Assembly: GCA_025716855.1 (NCBI GenBank)
Contig: JAIXMQ010000002.1
Location: 248,001-312,000 of the forward strand
Direction: 5' to 3'
Length of the DNA stretch: 64,000 nt
DNA from: Pilaira anomala
Lineage: Eukaryota; Mucoromycota; Mucoromycetes; Mucorales; Mucoraceae
In this document: piece by piece, positions 12,889-23,900 of the stretch
Layout: every line of letters starts with the position of its first letter
Position numbering within the stretch: the first letter of the stretch is position 1
The notes under the pieces: model-generated
Databases searched by the model: none
What the model saw: the letters and a program-made list of their open reading frames with translations, nothing else
Told to the model about the DNA's origin: nothing
Program-made: the position numbers and the translations under genes

Positions 12889-13081
12889 TTAATTATTTCC
12901 CAGTTTAGATGTAAGTCTCTTGATATCAGAACGAGGATTATTAATGACTGCTGCCCCGGATTCTGTTATATGACCTTTTTTCACTATTGATAATACTTAA
13001 TTCTTTCAAATAAGGACACTTTTCCATTAATTCTTCGAAAGAACTCAATTGTTTACAAGAGACACAGTTGATATGGAGCAT
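12889..13081 (-). pseudogene. Leucine-rich-repeat fragment of an F-box-type protein
   Basis: The minus strand from 13081 reads MLHINCVSCKQLSSFEEL followed by MEKCPYLKELSI, the Leu/Cys spacing of an F-box-associated LRR. An in-frame stop lies immediately upstream of this ATG, after sequence that continues the same pattern (EFKNL). At about 12965 the coding sense jumps frame and continues as ITESGAAVINNPRSDIKRL to a stop at 12889. Stop and frameshift together indicate a dead copy. The family assignment rests on motif spacing only. Confidence 0.45.
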
Positions 13082-13441
13082 CTACAGATTTTTAAATTCT
13101 TTCATTTGATCTTGTAAAATATTTCATGATAGGCCTTCAGTTGTATGTCAAGTTTTTTTTTTTTTTTTTTGGTTCACTCTCTAGATGTATGTTGGCTAAA
13201 AGGTTGATTTGAAAAGCAACGTAGCGTATACACCGGTCTAGCTTCCTCTGTGTCTGTTGTACTGAAATATGTTTGCTATATCGATAGTTTTAAGATATTC
13301 ACCTAACCGCATTGTAACAATGCTTGTGCTAAACTAAGTTCTAATGAATTTGACGCATTACTGATTTATTAGTCAGAAAAAAAAAAAAAATGCTGCTCTT
13401 TCGATATAGTTTATTACAACTGCTCTACTAAAGCTCAAGAG

Positions 13442-13606
13442 GTCAAGTTCGTAGTAATCTCAACATTATCATTTGAAATATTGACACTTATTTTCGGCCA
13501 CTTGGAAAGAAGAGACTGGTTAGAGTGTCAACTAACGAGTAAAAAGTGGTACGAAAAGCTTTTCAACCGAGTTTTTATATTCAAAAGTGACAGTAAATAC
13601 CCTTAA
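13442..13606 (+). pseudogene. F-box motif fragment
   Basis: The plus strand reads LSFEILTLIFGHLERRDW followed by LECQLTSKKWYEKLF, closely fitting the F-box consensus (Leu-x-x-Glu-Ile ... Ile-Phe ... Leu ... Asp-Trp ... Cys ... Lys-x-Trp-Tyr). The frame is open from 13373 but has no in-frame ATG near the motif and stops at 13604-13606, only 13 codons past the motif. It faces the LRR fragment at 12889-13081, so the pair may be remnants of one gene broken by an inversion, or of two genes. Confidence 0.5.
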
Positions 13607-14492
13607 TAAATCGCGTCTATATGCCAATACACTATATAATTCTTTGCAAATTCTGATTGCTAAATTTTTCTTTGTGGAATTATCCATCTGTTACGAAATA
13701 TCCGTAACATGGATGATCCCATATATCTCAGGGAGGAAAAATGCATGATGAGGATTTTCCTTTTTTTTTCCCCTGTTTTTTAAAATACAAAAACTACATT
13801 TATTTAACTACTTGCAATAAAAGAAACAATTACTTTTTACTTTAAACAATAATCTTAAAGAACTTGTCTCATCAATACCTTATTGATCCCTTTTATAAAA
13901 TTTATCTTTTAAATTGTTCATTGTAATTTTTTTATATTCCTTTTTTTTTTTATTATAAATAATAATTTATTAAGTCGTTCTACTTATGCAACAACTATCA
14001 AAATCTAACAATATCTTAACAGCTTCTCACAAAACTTAAATGTAACAAAAGCATTGTTAATCAAAAGGTGTTGTTGTGGTAAAGAATAAAAATAAGATAA
14101 TATTAAGGCAAAAGTAAAATAAAAAGTGTGCGCCAGTTCCTGTTGACAAGTAGAACGACTTGATAAAATAAAGTAATGAAAGAGCAAGAGTAGTTTGAAG
14201 ATAAAGTTACAATGAATCGGTTTTTTTTTTTAGTATTCAAGGGAATTTAGGTACAAAATAAAAGTAAGGAAAAAACGATCAAAAATAGAAGATCAAGTTT
14301 AAGATACATAAAAGGGTTTTAAATTGAAACAAAAGTAAATTGGATTTTAATTATGATAAGATATTATGAGTATTTATATATATTATTCAGTGATTTACAA
14401 TCTATGTTTTGCAAAGTAGATTTTCGTATAACAGCACCAAAACGACTACATTCACCTCTGATAAATGTGCGAAACCAAAAAAAAAGAAATTG

Positions 14493-14565
14493 TGAGGCTA
14501 CCAGGGGTCGAACCTGGAATCTCCTGATTCGTAGTCAGACGCCTTATCCATTGGGCCATAGCCCC
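14493..14565 (-). tRNA. tRNA-Arg (anticodon ACG)
   Basis: The minus strand folds as a complete 73-base cloverleaf. The acceptor GGGGCTA pairs with TAGCCTC (one G-U), followed by discriminator A. The D arm is GGCCCAATGGATAAGGC. The anticodon stem TCTGA/TCAGG encloses loop CTACGAA, giving anticodon ACG (decodes CGT). The T arm is CCAGG-TTCGACC-CCTGG. Box A (TGGCCCAATGG) and box B (GGTTCGACCCC) are intact, and there is no intron. Confidence 0.96.
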
Positions 14566-15135
14566 TCACATGTTAATTTAATTTAAAATATTATATAAGT
14601 TTTATAAAAAATCCAATATATCACGTGATAAGCACGTGCTTAGTATATAGGATTTGGCAGGTGTTTGAAACAAAGTGTCAATGAAAAAAAAAAAAAAAAA
14701 AAAAAAGATGACTTCTTGCATAAAGTGGCATAATTCAAGTTCAAATTTGGTTTAGTGAGTTTACTTCAGATAACGTTTAATGTAATATAAATGAGGAGAG
14801 AGAAGAAGCAGATGCAACTTGAATATATATAAAAGATCATCATGCATCATACTGCATTTTAAATAAAAAAATAAGAATAGAAGGAAAAAGAATATAAAAA
14901 TGAATTGAAACAACAAATGATTGAAATAAAATGTCATGTAATTAGGTAAGGGTACTTGATCCAATATAAGATTGTATTTCATCATGGGCAACCAAAAGGT
15001 GTCATCATATCAGGCGGTTTAGGTTTGATAAGAGTAAGTTTTTTTTTTTTTTTTCTTGACACGTGAAAATCAAACAAGGTAGTAAAAATATATATATATA
15101 TATCAAACACCAATGAACTGTCTTTATCCTTTTTC

Positions 15136-15170
<35 letters not shown>

Positions 15171-15173
15171 CCA
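14566..15173. other. Region between tRNA-Arg and the lipase gene
   Basis: No gene was seen. It contains paired CACGTG boxes, listed separately, an A run of about 24 near 14683-14706, and poly-pyrimidine sequence leading up to the lipase ATG. Confidence 0.4.
14622..14638. promoter_or_regulatory. Paired E-box (CACGTG) motifs
   Basis: CACGTG occurs at 14622-14627 and 14633-14638, separated by five bases. This is the core site of fungal bHLH factors such as Pho4, Ino2/Ino4 and Cbf1. The next gene downstream is a patatin-type lipase 535 bases away, and the tRNA-Arg gene begins 57 bases to the left. A role in lipid or phosphate control is possible but is inferred from the motif alone. Confidence 0.4.
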
Positions 15174-17507
15174 ATGGCAACAAAAGAAAAGAAACATGGA
15201 GTGATTTCAAACAATACAAACTGCTTGAATGAATCGTTCGACTTGACCTCACTTTGGCCTACAGTAAGAAAAAAAAAAAAAAACAATTATGCAAAAAAAA
15301 AGATGTTAAAACCCAAAGAAAATAGAATATATATGATAGATTGGTATCCACGAATCCTAAAGCATATTATGAAAACTTACTTAAAGTATCTACGAATTAT
15401 GAAGAATGGGCAGAAGCAGCAGCAATTTTAGATGATATTGATGGTAAAAAAAAAATAAATAAATAAATAATAATAATATTGTTTTGAGGTAACCATTAAA
15501 AACGAGAGACGTATTATTTTAGGACTTGATAAGTGGAAGAAAGAAATCGAGTCTCCTGATTACGATTGGGAGTTAATCAAGGCTCGATTAGATCAATTAA
15601 GAGAGATCCGACGTTTGAATAAAGGCCAGTCAGCCATGATATTTGCTTTACGTACCAGTCTTGCGAGAAATATTGGAGATATGGGTAACTCCAAGCTCTA
15701 TTCATATTCGCGTGTAGGTACGAAAAAGTTGACATCAGAATATATTGAAGAAGTAGTAAAGCAATTGAATTGGATATGTGATGAACCATCTGATCCAGAA
15801 AACGATCCAAATCTTGACTTGAAGACTAAACATGATTTTTTTATGAATATTCGACAAAGTTTTGGTCGTACAGCATTATTATTAAGTGGTGGAGGTACAT
15901 TAGGATTGAACCATATTGGAGTCATCAAATGTTTATATGAAAACCAGTTATTGCCACGTATTATTTCTGGTGCTTCAAGTGGCAGCATTATAGCGTCATT
16001 GGTCTGTACTCGAACAATTGATGAATTACCCTCTATCTTTGATCCTTCCCAAGTTCGGTTAGATTATTTCGAACGTGACGGTGAAAGAGATTCACCTTTT
16101 ACTCGTCTTCATCGCTTAATGATCAGTGGTCAATTATTTGATGTGAAAATATTACAAGAAGCAATGAGAGCTAATATTGGTGACATGACATTTCAAGAAG
16201 CTTTTAATAGAACGAGATTTATATTAAATATTACTGTGAGTTCATCTACTTTGTATGATATGCCCAGATTGTTAAATTATCTGACAGCACCTGATGTGGT
16301 AAGTGCTTAAAATATAAATTAGTATTTACTATTATTAATTCAATCTTTAAGGTAATTTGGTCTGCAGTGTAAGTAAAACTAATCTAAATCTAAAATCCAA
16401 CTAATTTTTTTTTTTTTTTTTTTTTTAAAAATAGAGCTGCCTCATGTTCTGTTCCTGTCTTTTATGGTTCAATTCCTCTCTTTTCAAAAGATAAGAACGG
16501 TAATATTGCTCCTTGGAACCCTAACGGTAAGAACTTTTTAATAACTATTTCAAGTTTTATTTTAAGCCTAAAAACAACAGATTAGATCAACTTTATATTG
16601 ATGGTTCAGTAGAAAAGTAAGATCAGGAGGTCACACAACAGAATTCAATATATTAACGTACTATAAATAGTGATCTACCAATGAACAAATTATCTGAATT
16701 ATTCAATGTCAATCATTTCATTGTCTGTCAAGTGAATCCACACGTTATTCCATTTCTACAAAAGGCAAATACCCCTTCTAAATTACGAAGGATTGCCAAC
16801 TTTTGTATGCATATGGCCAAAACTGAAGCACAACACAGATGTACTCAATTAACTGAACTTGGTATCATGTCTTCCTTTTTCTATAAAGTACAATCAATCA
16901 TGTCACAAAAGTATTCTGGTGATATCACGATTGTACCTGATGTAGGATATTCTGATTTCCTTAAAGTACTTTCTAATCCTACAAGTGAGTACGCTATGAA
17001 CTGTCTTCGACGTGGAGAGCAAGCAACCTGGCCCAGTAAGTCATATAGCTACCTGTTGTATTGAATACATGCATATATTTAAACTATTTACTAGAAATGT
17101 CAATTATCAAAAATCATTTACAGATTGAATTATCCATTGATCAAATTCTGTACCGACTTCGTTTACTTCGGTTAAATGAATTACAAGGTGTTATTACACA
17201 ACAACCAAATCGACCTAAATTGGAAATAAGATCTACATCACAATTAAATGTAATGATTCAACCAATGATGACAACGATTGATGAGGAAGAAAAGCCCCGT
17301 AAACGTACAGAGATAACAACAGCAGATGACAACAGTAATAAGAGTCGATTTCATCTTGTTGTTAATTCATCTCAAAGTACACCGATGGTAGTTGCTTTAT
17401 CTGATCAAATTCAAATTGTTCATGGTAGTAAAAAGAATAAGGAAAAAGAGAAGCGTAGAGAAAGAAGTTCAACAAAACGAGGTTTATTAATGACTAAACC
17501 CGAATAA
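15174..17507 (+). CDS. Patatin-type triacylglycerol lipase (TGL4/TGL5-like)
   Basis: Eight exons: 15174-15263, 15326-15443, 15523-16298, 16352-16368, 16435-16526, 16586-16616, 16671-17035 and 17095-17507, giving 633 residues. The N-terminal DUF3336-type segment (NYEEWAEAAAILDDIDG ... YDWELIKARLDQLREIR) precedes a patatin domain. That domain has an oxyanion loop SGGGTLGLNHIGV (191-203), the nucleophile Ser221 in GASSG, and the dyad Asp370 in YIDGSVEND. The enzyme should hydrolyse storage triacylglycerol at lipid droplets, as the yeast Tgl3/4/5 family does. Exon 4 is a 17-nt micro-exon, and an AG-AG choice at 16580/16585 is resolved by reading frame. The first exon (MATKEKKHG...) is the least certain part. 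The gene converges on the GT49 gene with a 35-bp gap. Confidence 0.88.
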
Positions 17508-17542
17508 GTAGTATAGTAATAAAGTTTTTAATATATAATAAT

Positions 17543-17960
17543 TTATTCTTCAAACTCTTCTGGTTCTTCCATATCTTCTTCTTCTTCTTCTTCTTCTTGT
17601 TCTTCTTCTTGTTCTTCTAATGTAGTTGTTGTAGTGGGTAATGCATTGTTGATGGTAGATGATGATAATGTTGTTGTTGTTGTTGTTGTTGTTGTTGCAG
17701 TTGTTGTTGTTGTCTCTTCTTGTTCTATAATTGTTGTTGATTCGATAACTCCTTGTTCTTGTTCTTCTGCAAGTTTATCAGCTTCTCTTTGTTCTTTAGG
17801 GATTCCAGATAAATACTTCCATTTTGGGATATCCGTGCACACCTTTTTCATGTTATCTGCAGCACTTGTGTACCACGTACCCTCAGTAACATACTTTCTG
17901 GAATAACGAAGACAGATTTCTGTTCTAAAGTTTTCATACAAGACACGATTATGTGTACGC

Positions 17961-17995
<35 letters not shown>

Positions 17996-19341
17996 GGGGA
18001 TAAGTAAAATATACTACCATCTCCTTTAACTTGGTCTTCCTTAAACTTACTTCTCGTGTACGGTCATGGTTAGCGTATTTATGAGATTGATGAATTAAGA
18101 AATCATTTGGCAAGACATAATAATCCACACCAGAAATAAAGATTTCATAAAGACAAGCAGCTTTATTTGCACCATAACCAATAAATCTTTCGTCACACCA
18201 AGGAGTACCTTCTTTTTTATAAATGACATAAGGCTCATAAGAGAATTCATATTCAGTTACAGGATAAATTTCATCAGCGGTATACCATTTAGTATAATTA
18301 GTTGCACCATGACCACTAACCCAACTACTATGAAAAGAATCTAATTTCTTTTGATCTAATACTTGTTCAACCAAACCAGATTTAAGAGTAGGAAAAGTAC
18401 GCCAATCTTTACCATCTTTTTGATCTAAATATTCAAAAGCGGGTACAACCAAAGCAGTCTTACCTGACTTGAGCATGTTTGAAATTGTTGGGTTACTAAA
18501 GATTGTCTTTCTAAAGTCAGTACAAAGATGGAAATCAACATCGAGCATCATTAAATAATCCGTTCTTGTAAATAATTTAGCGGTGTTTCTCCACATATTA
18601 AATTGTCTATCGAATTTGTCTATAATTAAATGAATATCTACATATTTTTGCATATTGGGATTCGAACTGTAAATCTTTGCTAATTCTTTAATTGTCGCCG
18701 CTTTTTCGTCATCATCCAAGACATGAATAGCAGCAGAGATGGGGCCTAAAATAATAAATAATATTTTTAATCTTCCGCCTAACCTCCCCCCCCCTTTTAA
18801 TTTATGACATATTTTTTTACCTTTGTAATTGGTTGCTAAGCGACTCAAGACTCGAAATCGATTACGAGTAACCAAGGTTGCCAAGGTGATATCTTGTGCC
18901 TTCATTTTTTGTGAAGCTTTAAAGTAATAAGGTGTCACATTATCTAATCCCATACTACTTGAAAATATCTTTGATTTCATTAACTCAGTTGAAAGTTCAT
19001 GTATTTCTCTGCTATCTATTTTTATAAAAATGACAGGGTTTTAGAAATTAGAAAATTTTAAAAGCGCAATTTTTATATATACCTTTTGCGCCTGGCCAGG
19101 TGACTTGATTCATAATTGACTTTTCAATTTGATTAATTCTATTTACATTGGGTACAGGCTCTTGATAACGAGGAAGTGCATTCATACGTTGATTGATATC
19201 TTGTTTTCTTACATTAGTAGAAGACTTTACATGATGAATAGAAAAGTAATGTTTGGTTGTATAAAATAAAGAGATCATGATATAAATAATGATGGCATAT
19301 TTAGCCAGCCTTGATACTTTAAACTTTGACTCTAAGCGCAT
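17543..19341 (-). CDS. GT49 (LARGE/B4GAT1-like) Golgi glycosyltransferase
   Basis: Four exons on the minus strand: 19341-19083, 19015-18821, 18745-18018 and 17959-17543, giving 532 residues. A type II membrane anchor (YAIIIYIMISLFYTT, about residues 15-29) follows a short basic cytosolic end. The catalytic part has the metal-binding DVD (residues about 220-222, in LMMLDVDFHLCTDF) and the conserved end block GYGANKAACLYE ... VDYYVLPNDFLIHQSHKY, both typical of Glyco_transf_49. Animal members add GlcNAc or GlcA; the fungal substrate is unknown, so only a Golgi glycan-extending role is inferred. The last exon ends in a Thr-rich run coded by ACA/ACT repeats and an acidic Glu-rich tail. Confidence 0.85.
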
Positions 19342-19492
19342 TGTATATATAAATAATTAAAAAAAAAAAAAAGGTACAAAGAGAAAGAAAGAAAGAAAGA
19401 AGAAAAAAAAAAAATAATTAAATTAACTAGAAACTTTAAATAGGAGTAAATAAAATAAAAATATATGGTGTGACAAAGCAATTTATAAAAAT

Positions 19493-20942
19493 TTATTTAG
19501 CGTAATGACCATAAACTAAGTCATAACCATCAAATTCATATAAAATTCTGTTTGTACGTTTATAGCCATTTAAAGTAGTCATAGAACGTACCATTTGACT
19601 ATGAGAATGATGTTCTTTATGATGAGAACTAAAAAAGGTGACAGTAAAACTGGTAGGATCAAAAATTTTTAAAACACGAGTGATGAGAGCTTCGATTGGA
19701 CTTTGTTCACCCATATTTTGATGAGATTTTTCTACGGGTATATTACTTTCAAAAGAAGCGTAAGAGCATTCATCTTCTGGTGTAACATGGAAAGTGAAAT
19801 AACGATCTTCCCATAAACCATTACTTGAATATCCGCAAGGTTCAAATAGATAAGAATCAATGCTTGCTTTTGGGTAAAGTTGATCGATACCAGTCACTTT
19901 ATCTACCCATTCTCCTCCAATAATACCACTTACTGTACGATTTGAATCATGAAAGAAGTGTTTCATCTTTTCTTGACAAAGTCCAGTCATATGAATTTCT
20001 ACAGTTTGATCTGGATGAGAATGACCTGCGTTACCAAATGGGGAAGGATCTTCATCAGAATCTGAACCGACTGGTGTAGAAGCTCCGCTCTTGATTTCAT
20101 GTTCTTGCATCACTCCACGTAAATGACGAGGAGGTAAAACTACCTTTTGATTAGGATCATGTAATACATCATCAGAAGGTTTTGTTATATAAAGATGCCA
20201 TTGATCTTGAAGTTCTTTACCAATCTTGTAAGAAGATCCATTATCTAATCAAAACAAAAAGCACAGACAAAAATTAATATACTGAATATACACCATTTTT
20301 TTTTTTTTTTGTTACTATCCTAAACTAACCCTACCAAAATATTTATCTAAAAATTCTACTTCTTCTTCCCATGATCGATGAGGACCAATTTGTCTTTCTG
20401 GAAATAAAAATGATTTTCGAGAATAAAATACTCTCCATACTTTTTCAAATCCACAATAACTCTTGGCAATTTCTAAAAGTCGAGATACTGCTAAAAGTAA
20501 TGTTGTTGTTCCACAAGTTTTTAAAATAATCTTGTGAGGGTACACAAACATAGATGACTCGCTTTTATAACAAGTTAACACATTATAAAATCATTATGAC
20601 AACATATTATATATATATATATATATTTTACCTTAATAAATATGCATCCACACTTTCATTGGAAATCACATTCAAAACTGTACATTTTACTAATGCCAAC
20701 ATTTTATCCAAAACTGGTTTAGGAATGACTCGAAGACCTGTTTTTTCCTCTACTGGAGCATGACTTTTGACATCTTCGTCTTCAGAAACAAGGTTTTGGT
20801 GATCCTTCATTCTTTCAGCTGATGGTGAAAACCAAATCTCTAAAAGTTTTTCTGGACCTTCAAAAGCACCTTCTTGAATTGAATAATTCTCACCAGAAGT
20901 AGGAATGACATTACTGGTGGTAGCGGTTGTAGCGTTGACCAT
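19493..20942 (-). CDS. SPE2: S-adenosylmethionine decarboxylase proenzyme
   Basis: Three exons: 20942-20632, 20561-20335 and 20244-19493, giving 429 residues. The enzyme decarboxylates S-adenosylmethionine to supply aminopropyl groups for spermidine and spermine. The proenzyme self-cleaves to form a pyruvoyl group. The site is [11 protein letters not shown], with Glu105-Ser106 as the predicted cleavage bond; this motif is created by the first splice junction (AG|C). KTCGTTTLL follows, as in all eukaryotic forms. [12 protein letters not shown] (28-39) near the N terminus and [15 protein letters not shown] with [14 protein letters not shown] in the C-terminal half complete the family pattern. 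The acceptor at 20245/20246 keeps the frame. It is divergent from the Ipi3-like gene. Confidence 0.95.
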
Positions 20943-21295
20943 TATTTGTTGTTAAAATATATGTTATTACGGAGGTCTTTGTTGTACTTCAGAACAACCA
21001 ACGAGTCCGAGTACAAAAGGGTAGATAAAGTGAGGTTTGAAAACGGTTTCTAAAGAGATGTTGGGCTATATCCACCTTTTTTTCTTTTTTTGTTGAAAAA
21101 AATTAAAAAACGGGGGAAGGAAGGAAGTGTACAAAAAAAAAAAAAAAATCAAAAAATATGAAAAAAAGTTTTTCTTAGTGACAAGATGCCATCTGTAACT
21201 GTGTATGATTGGATAATAGGTATCTCGTTTTGTGACTTTTATTCTACACTCTGAAAACTGATGTTTGACAGGTTGGAAAAAATCATATTTGAATT

Positions 21296-21347
<52 letters not shown>

Positions 21348-21684
21348 AAGAAAAAAAAGAGAGAGTGAGTTCCTATTAGATCTTGATCTCACTCAATTCT
21401 TGTTTGTAATTTTTCTTAATACACTATTACTATAACTATTTTTTACTTTTTAAGTATATCAATTCAACTATTTGACACTGCAATTCACTCTTTTTTTTTA
21501 TCTTTTTTTCTGTATACTTTCCGGGCAAAAATGCATCAAAACTTTGTGTTCAAAAAAAAAAAAAAAAAAAAAGTATACTTTTTTGGACTGCTTTTCACAT
21601 GTGGCTGACATGTTTGAATATCTCTCTCTCTCTTCTAATGCATTTTTTTTTTTGTATCTTTTTTTTTTTGTATAAATAATAAAA
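20943..21684. other. Divergent promoter region (SAM decarboxylase / Ipi3-like)
   Basis: This 742-bp stretch holds the upstream regions of both divergent genes. It contains a (GA)n tract at about 21305-21341 and several A/T homopolymers. No further gene was seen, and no upstream ATG was found within 120 bases of the decarboxylase start. Confidence 0.5.
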
Positions 21685-23288
21685 ATGGCAACTGAAGTAG
21701 CATTATCTGCTTCCAATACAGACAACACGATACATGTTTGGGATATTCGTTCCGGCAGTAGTCTCTTTTCTTTCAAACAAAGCATGTCACCTAAAGGAGG
21801 GCTTACGATGGTCCCTAAACCAGGCGCGAGTTTTGAAATCGGCTCCATCGTCACAGCACAAACAGATCGCGCCAACCTTAATGTATATCAATGGCAACGA
21901 GATCAAGTATTACATAAAATGAATACAGCCGAAAAGATGGTCAGTGTTGCTTCTTCTCATCAAGGCCAATACTTGGCTGCAGCTACTGCAAGCGGTAAAG
22001 TCTATCTTTGGCATATCCCTACAGGTCATTTAATGCGCGTATTTGAAGCACATTATCGTCGTATCACTCGTCTTGCATTTAGTAACGATGATGCTACTTT
22101 ATTAACTGCAAGTGAAGATGCAGCTGTTAATGTTTGGTTACTTGCTCATTTAATTAATCCCGTGAGTGCTGAAGGTTATGAAGATATAACCGCTCGTCCT
22201 GCTCCTTTATATTCTTGGTCAGATCATACCTTACCTGTCACTGATATATATATTGGAAATGGTACATTATCAGGTGCTCGTGTCTGTACTGCCAGTTTAG
22301 ATCACACAGTCAAGGTATTATATATATATATATATATGAGTGATTTAATTTTATATTAACTTCTTTTAAAAAGCTTTGGGATCTTGCAACAGGACAACTT
22401 TTAACTACATTTTTATTCCCCAAGGCAGTTTCGAGTGTGATGATGGATCCATCCGAGACGACAATTTTTGCAGCATGTGAAGATAAGATTTATTCAATTG
22501 ATTTATACAAATCACGTCAAGACCAAAGTTACAAGATTTCAACTACAGAGAGTTTAGGTGGTATGAGTCGAGTTGAATCTGTTGGAATTAAATCGACTAC
22601 AACAAGCAACAAAGAGAATAAAGTACCTTCACTTGGATCAGTTTTTGTTGGACATACAGGTCCAATTCATAGTTTAACATTATCATTTGATGGTACAATC
22701 TTGATTTCAGGTGCAGAAGATGGAAATTGTATTGTTTGGGATGTCTTGAGTAGACAACCACTTCGTAAATTTGAGTCACATAAGGGACCTGTGAGCTTTG
22801 TCGCTTGTTTCCTTCGACCTATTGAATTACATCCTGATGCAGCAACACAAATCATTACACCGATGCCTTGGAAACAATTAAAGAGAGCCATGCCAACCGC
22901 TGAAGAAGAACATCGTGATGCGTCTATGCAGGTTGTTCAAAATACTGAGATGGATTTAGCTAGACATCAACAATTGGTTGAGTCGGGTCCTCTTTATTCT
23001 TCTATTGCTACTGAATTACAATCTGTTCATAAAGCTGCTGATAAAATTAGAGATATGAAGACGGATGATTCAAGTGCTTCTTTACAAAATCAAGTGAATG
23101 CTCTTCAAGCTGAATTGATTCGTTTAAATGAACACCACGTTAAATCAAAATCTTTACATAACGAAATGTATACAATTGTTGTAGATAAATTTATGGATGA
23201 AAGACGTAACAAAAGAAAATTAGAACAAGAAGATGAAGAAGAAGAGGATGATGATGAAGAAGAAGAAGAAGAAGAGGATGAAGAATAA
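21685..23288 (+). CDS. IPI3: WD40 pre-rRNA processing protein (Ipi3/WDR18-like)
   Basis: Two exons, 21685-22314 and 22374-23288, giving 514 residues. WD repeats are visible as TIHVWDIRSG, GKVYLWHIPTG, AAVNVWLLAH, HTVKLWDLATGQLL (across the splice) and GNCIVWDVLSRQPL. The stretch FPKAVSSVMMDPSETTIFAACEDKIYSIDL is the family signature. Ipi3 acts with Rix1 and Ipi1 in late 60S ribosomal subunit maturation in the nucleus. After the propeller, the C terminus forms a predicted coiled coil (LQNQVNALQAELIRLNEHH) and ends in a nearly pure Glu/Asp tail. It converges on the KIN1-type kinase with an 83-bp gap. Confidence 0.88.
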
Positions 23289-23371
23289 ATTCATTTAGAT
23301 GTGTACAGTTAAAATAACCCCCTCTCTTTTTTATATATATATATTTAATAAACTCTTTTTTTTTTTTTTTT

Positions 23372-23869
23372 CTATAATTTTAATTCTGCTAATATTTTAC
23401 TACACATGTTTTTATATTGCCATGGATCACCGCCTACTCTTCTAAATTGCAGTCCATGCATACCTAGTAACCAAGGTACTTTAACGATATAAATTTCAAA
23501 CCGTACAACTAAATCAGGTACAGGTACAATAGAAGCAGTTGTATTTGACACCACAGCTGCTTGTGTAGCATCTTCAGAAGAAAACGAATAATGGTCTTCT
23601 GTTTCTTCATTCACCACCTTATTCAGATCGATACTTGGCATATGAACACATTCAAACCTTCCTTTACTCTCTCTCCATTTCACACCAATCCGTTCCAATA
23701 CCTTGATTAAATCAGCTCGAATGACTGAAGGATGTTTTGTGGATGTGGTTGTGACAGAGAATAAACCTTTAAGAAATACAGGTTTGATGTTTTCATCTGC
23801 TGTACCCTTTTGTTGATACCCAGAAGAACCATCCAATGGAGAAGGAAAAGATTGTTCATGATCATGTTG

Positions 23870-23900
<31 letters not shown>

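Larger units (their letters stand above)
12299..14492. other. Intergenic region with decayed F-box/LRR fragments
   Basis: No intact gene was found. Two decayed coding fragments, listed separately, lie at 12889-13081 (minus) and 13442-13606 (plus). The rest is AT-rich with T/A homopolymers. Confidence 0.5.
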
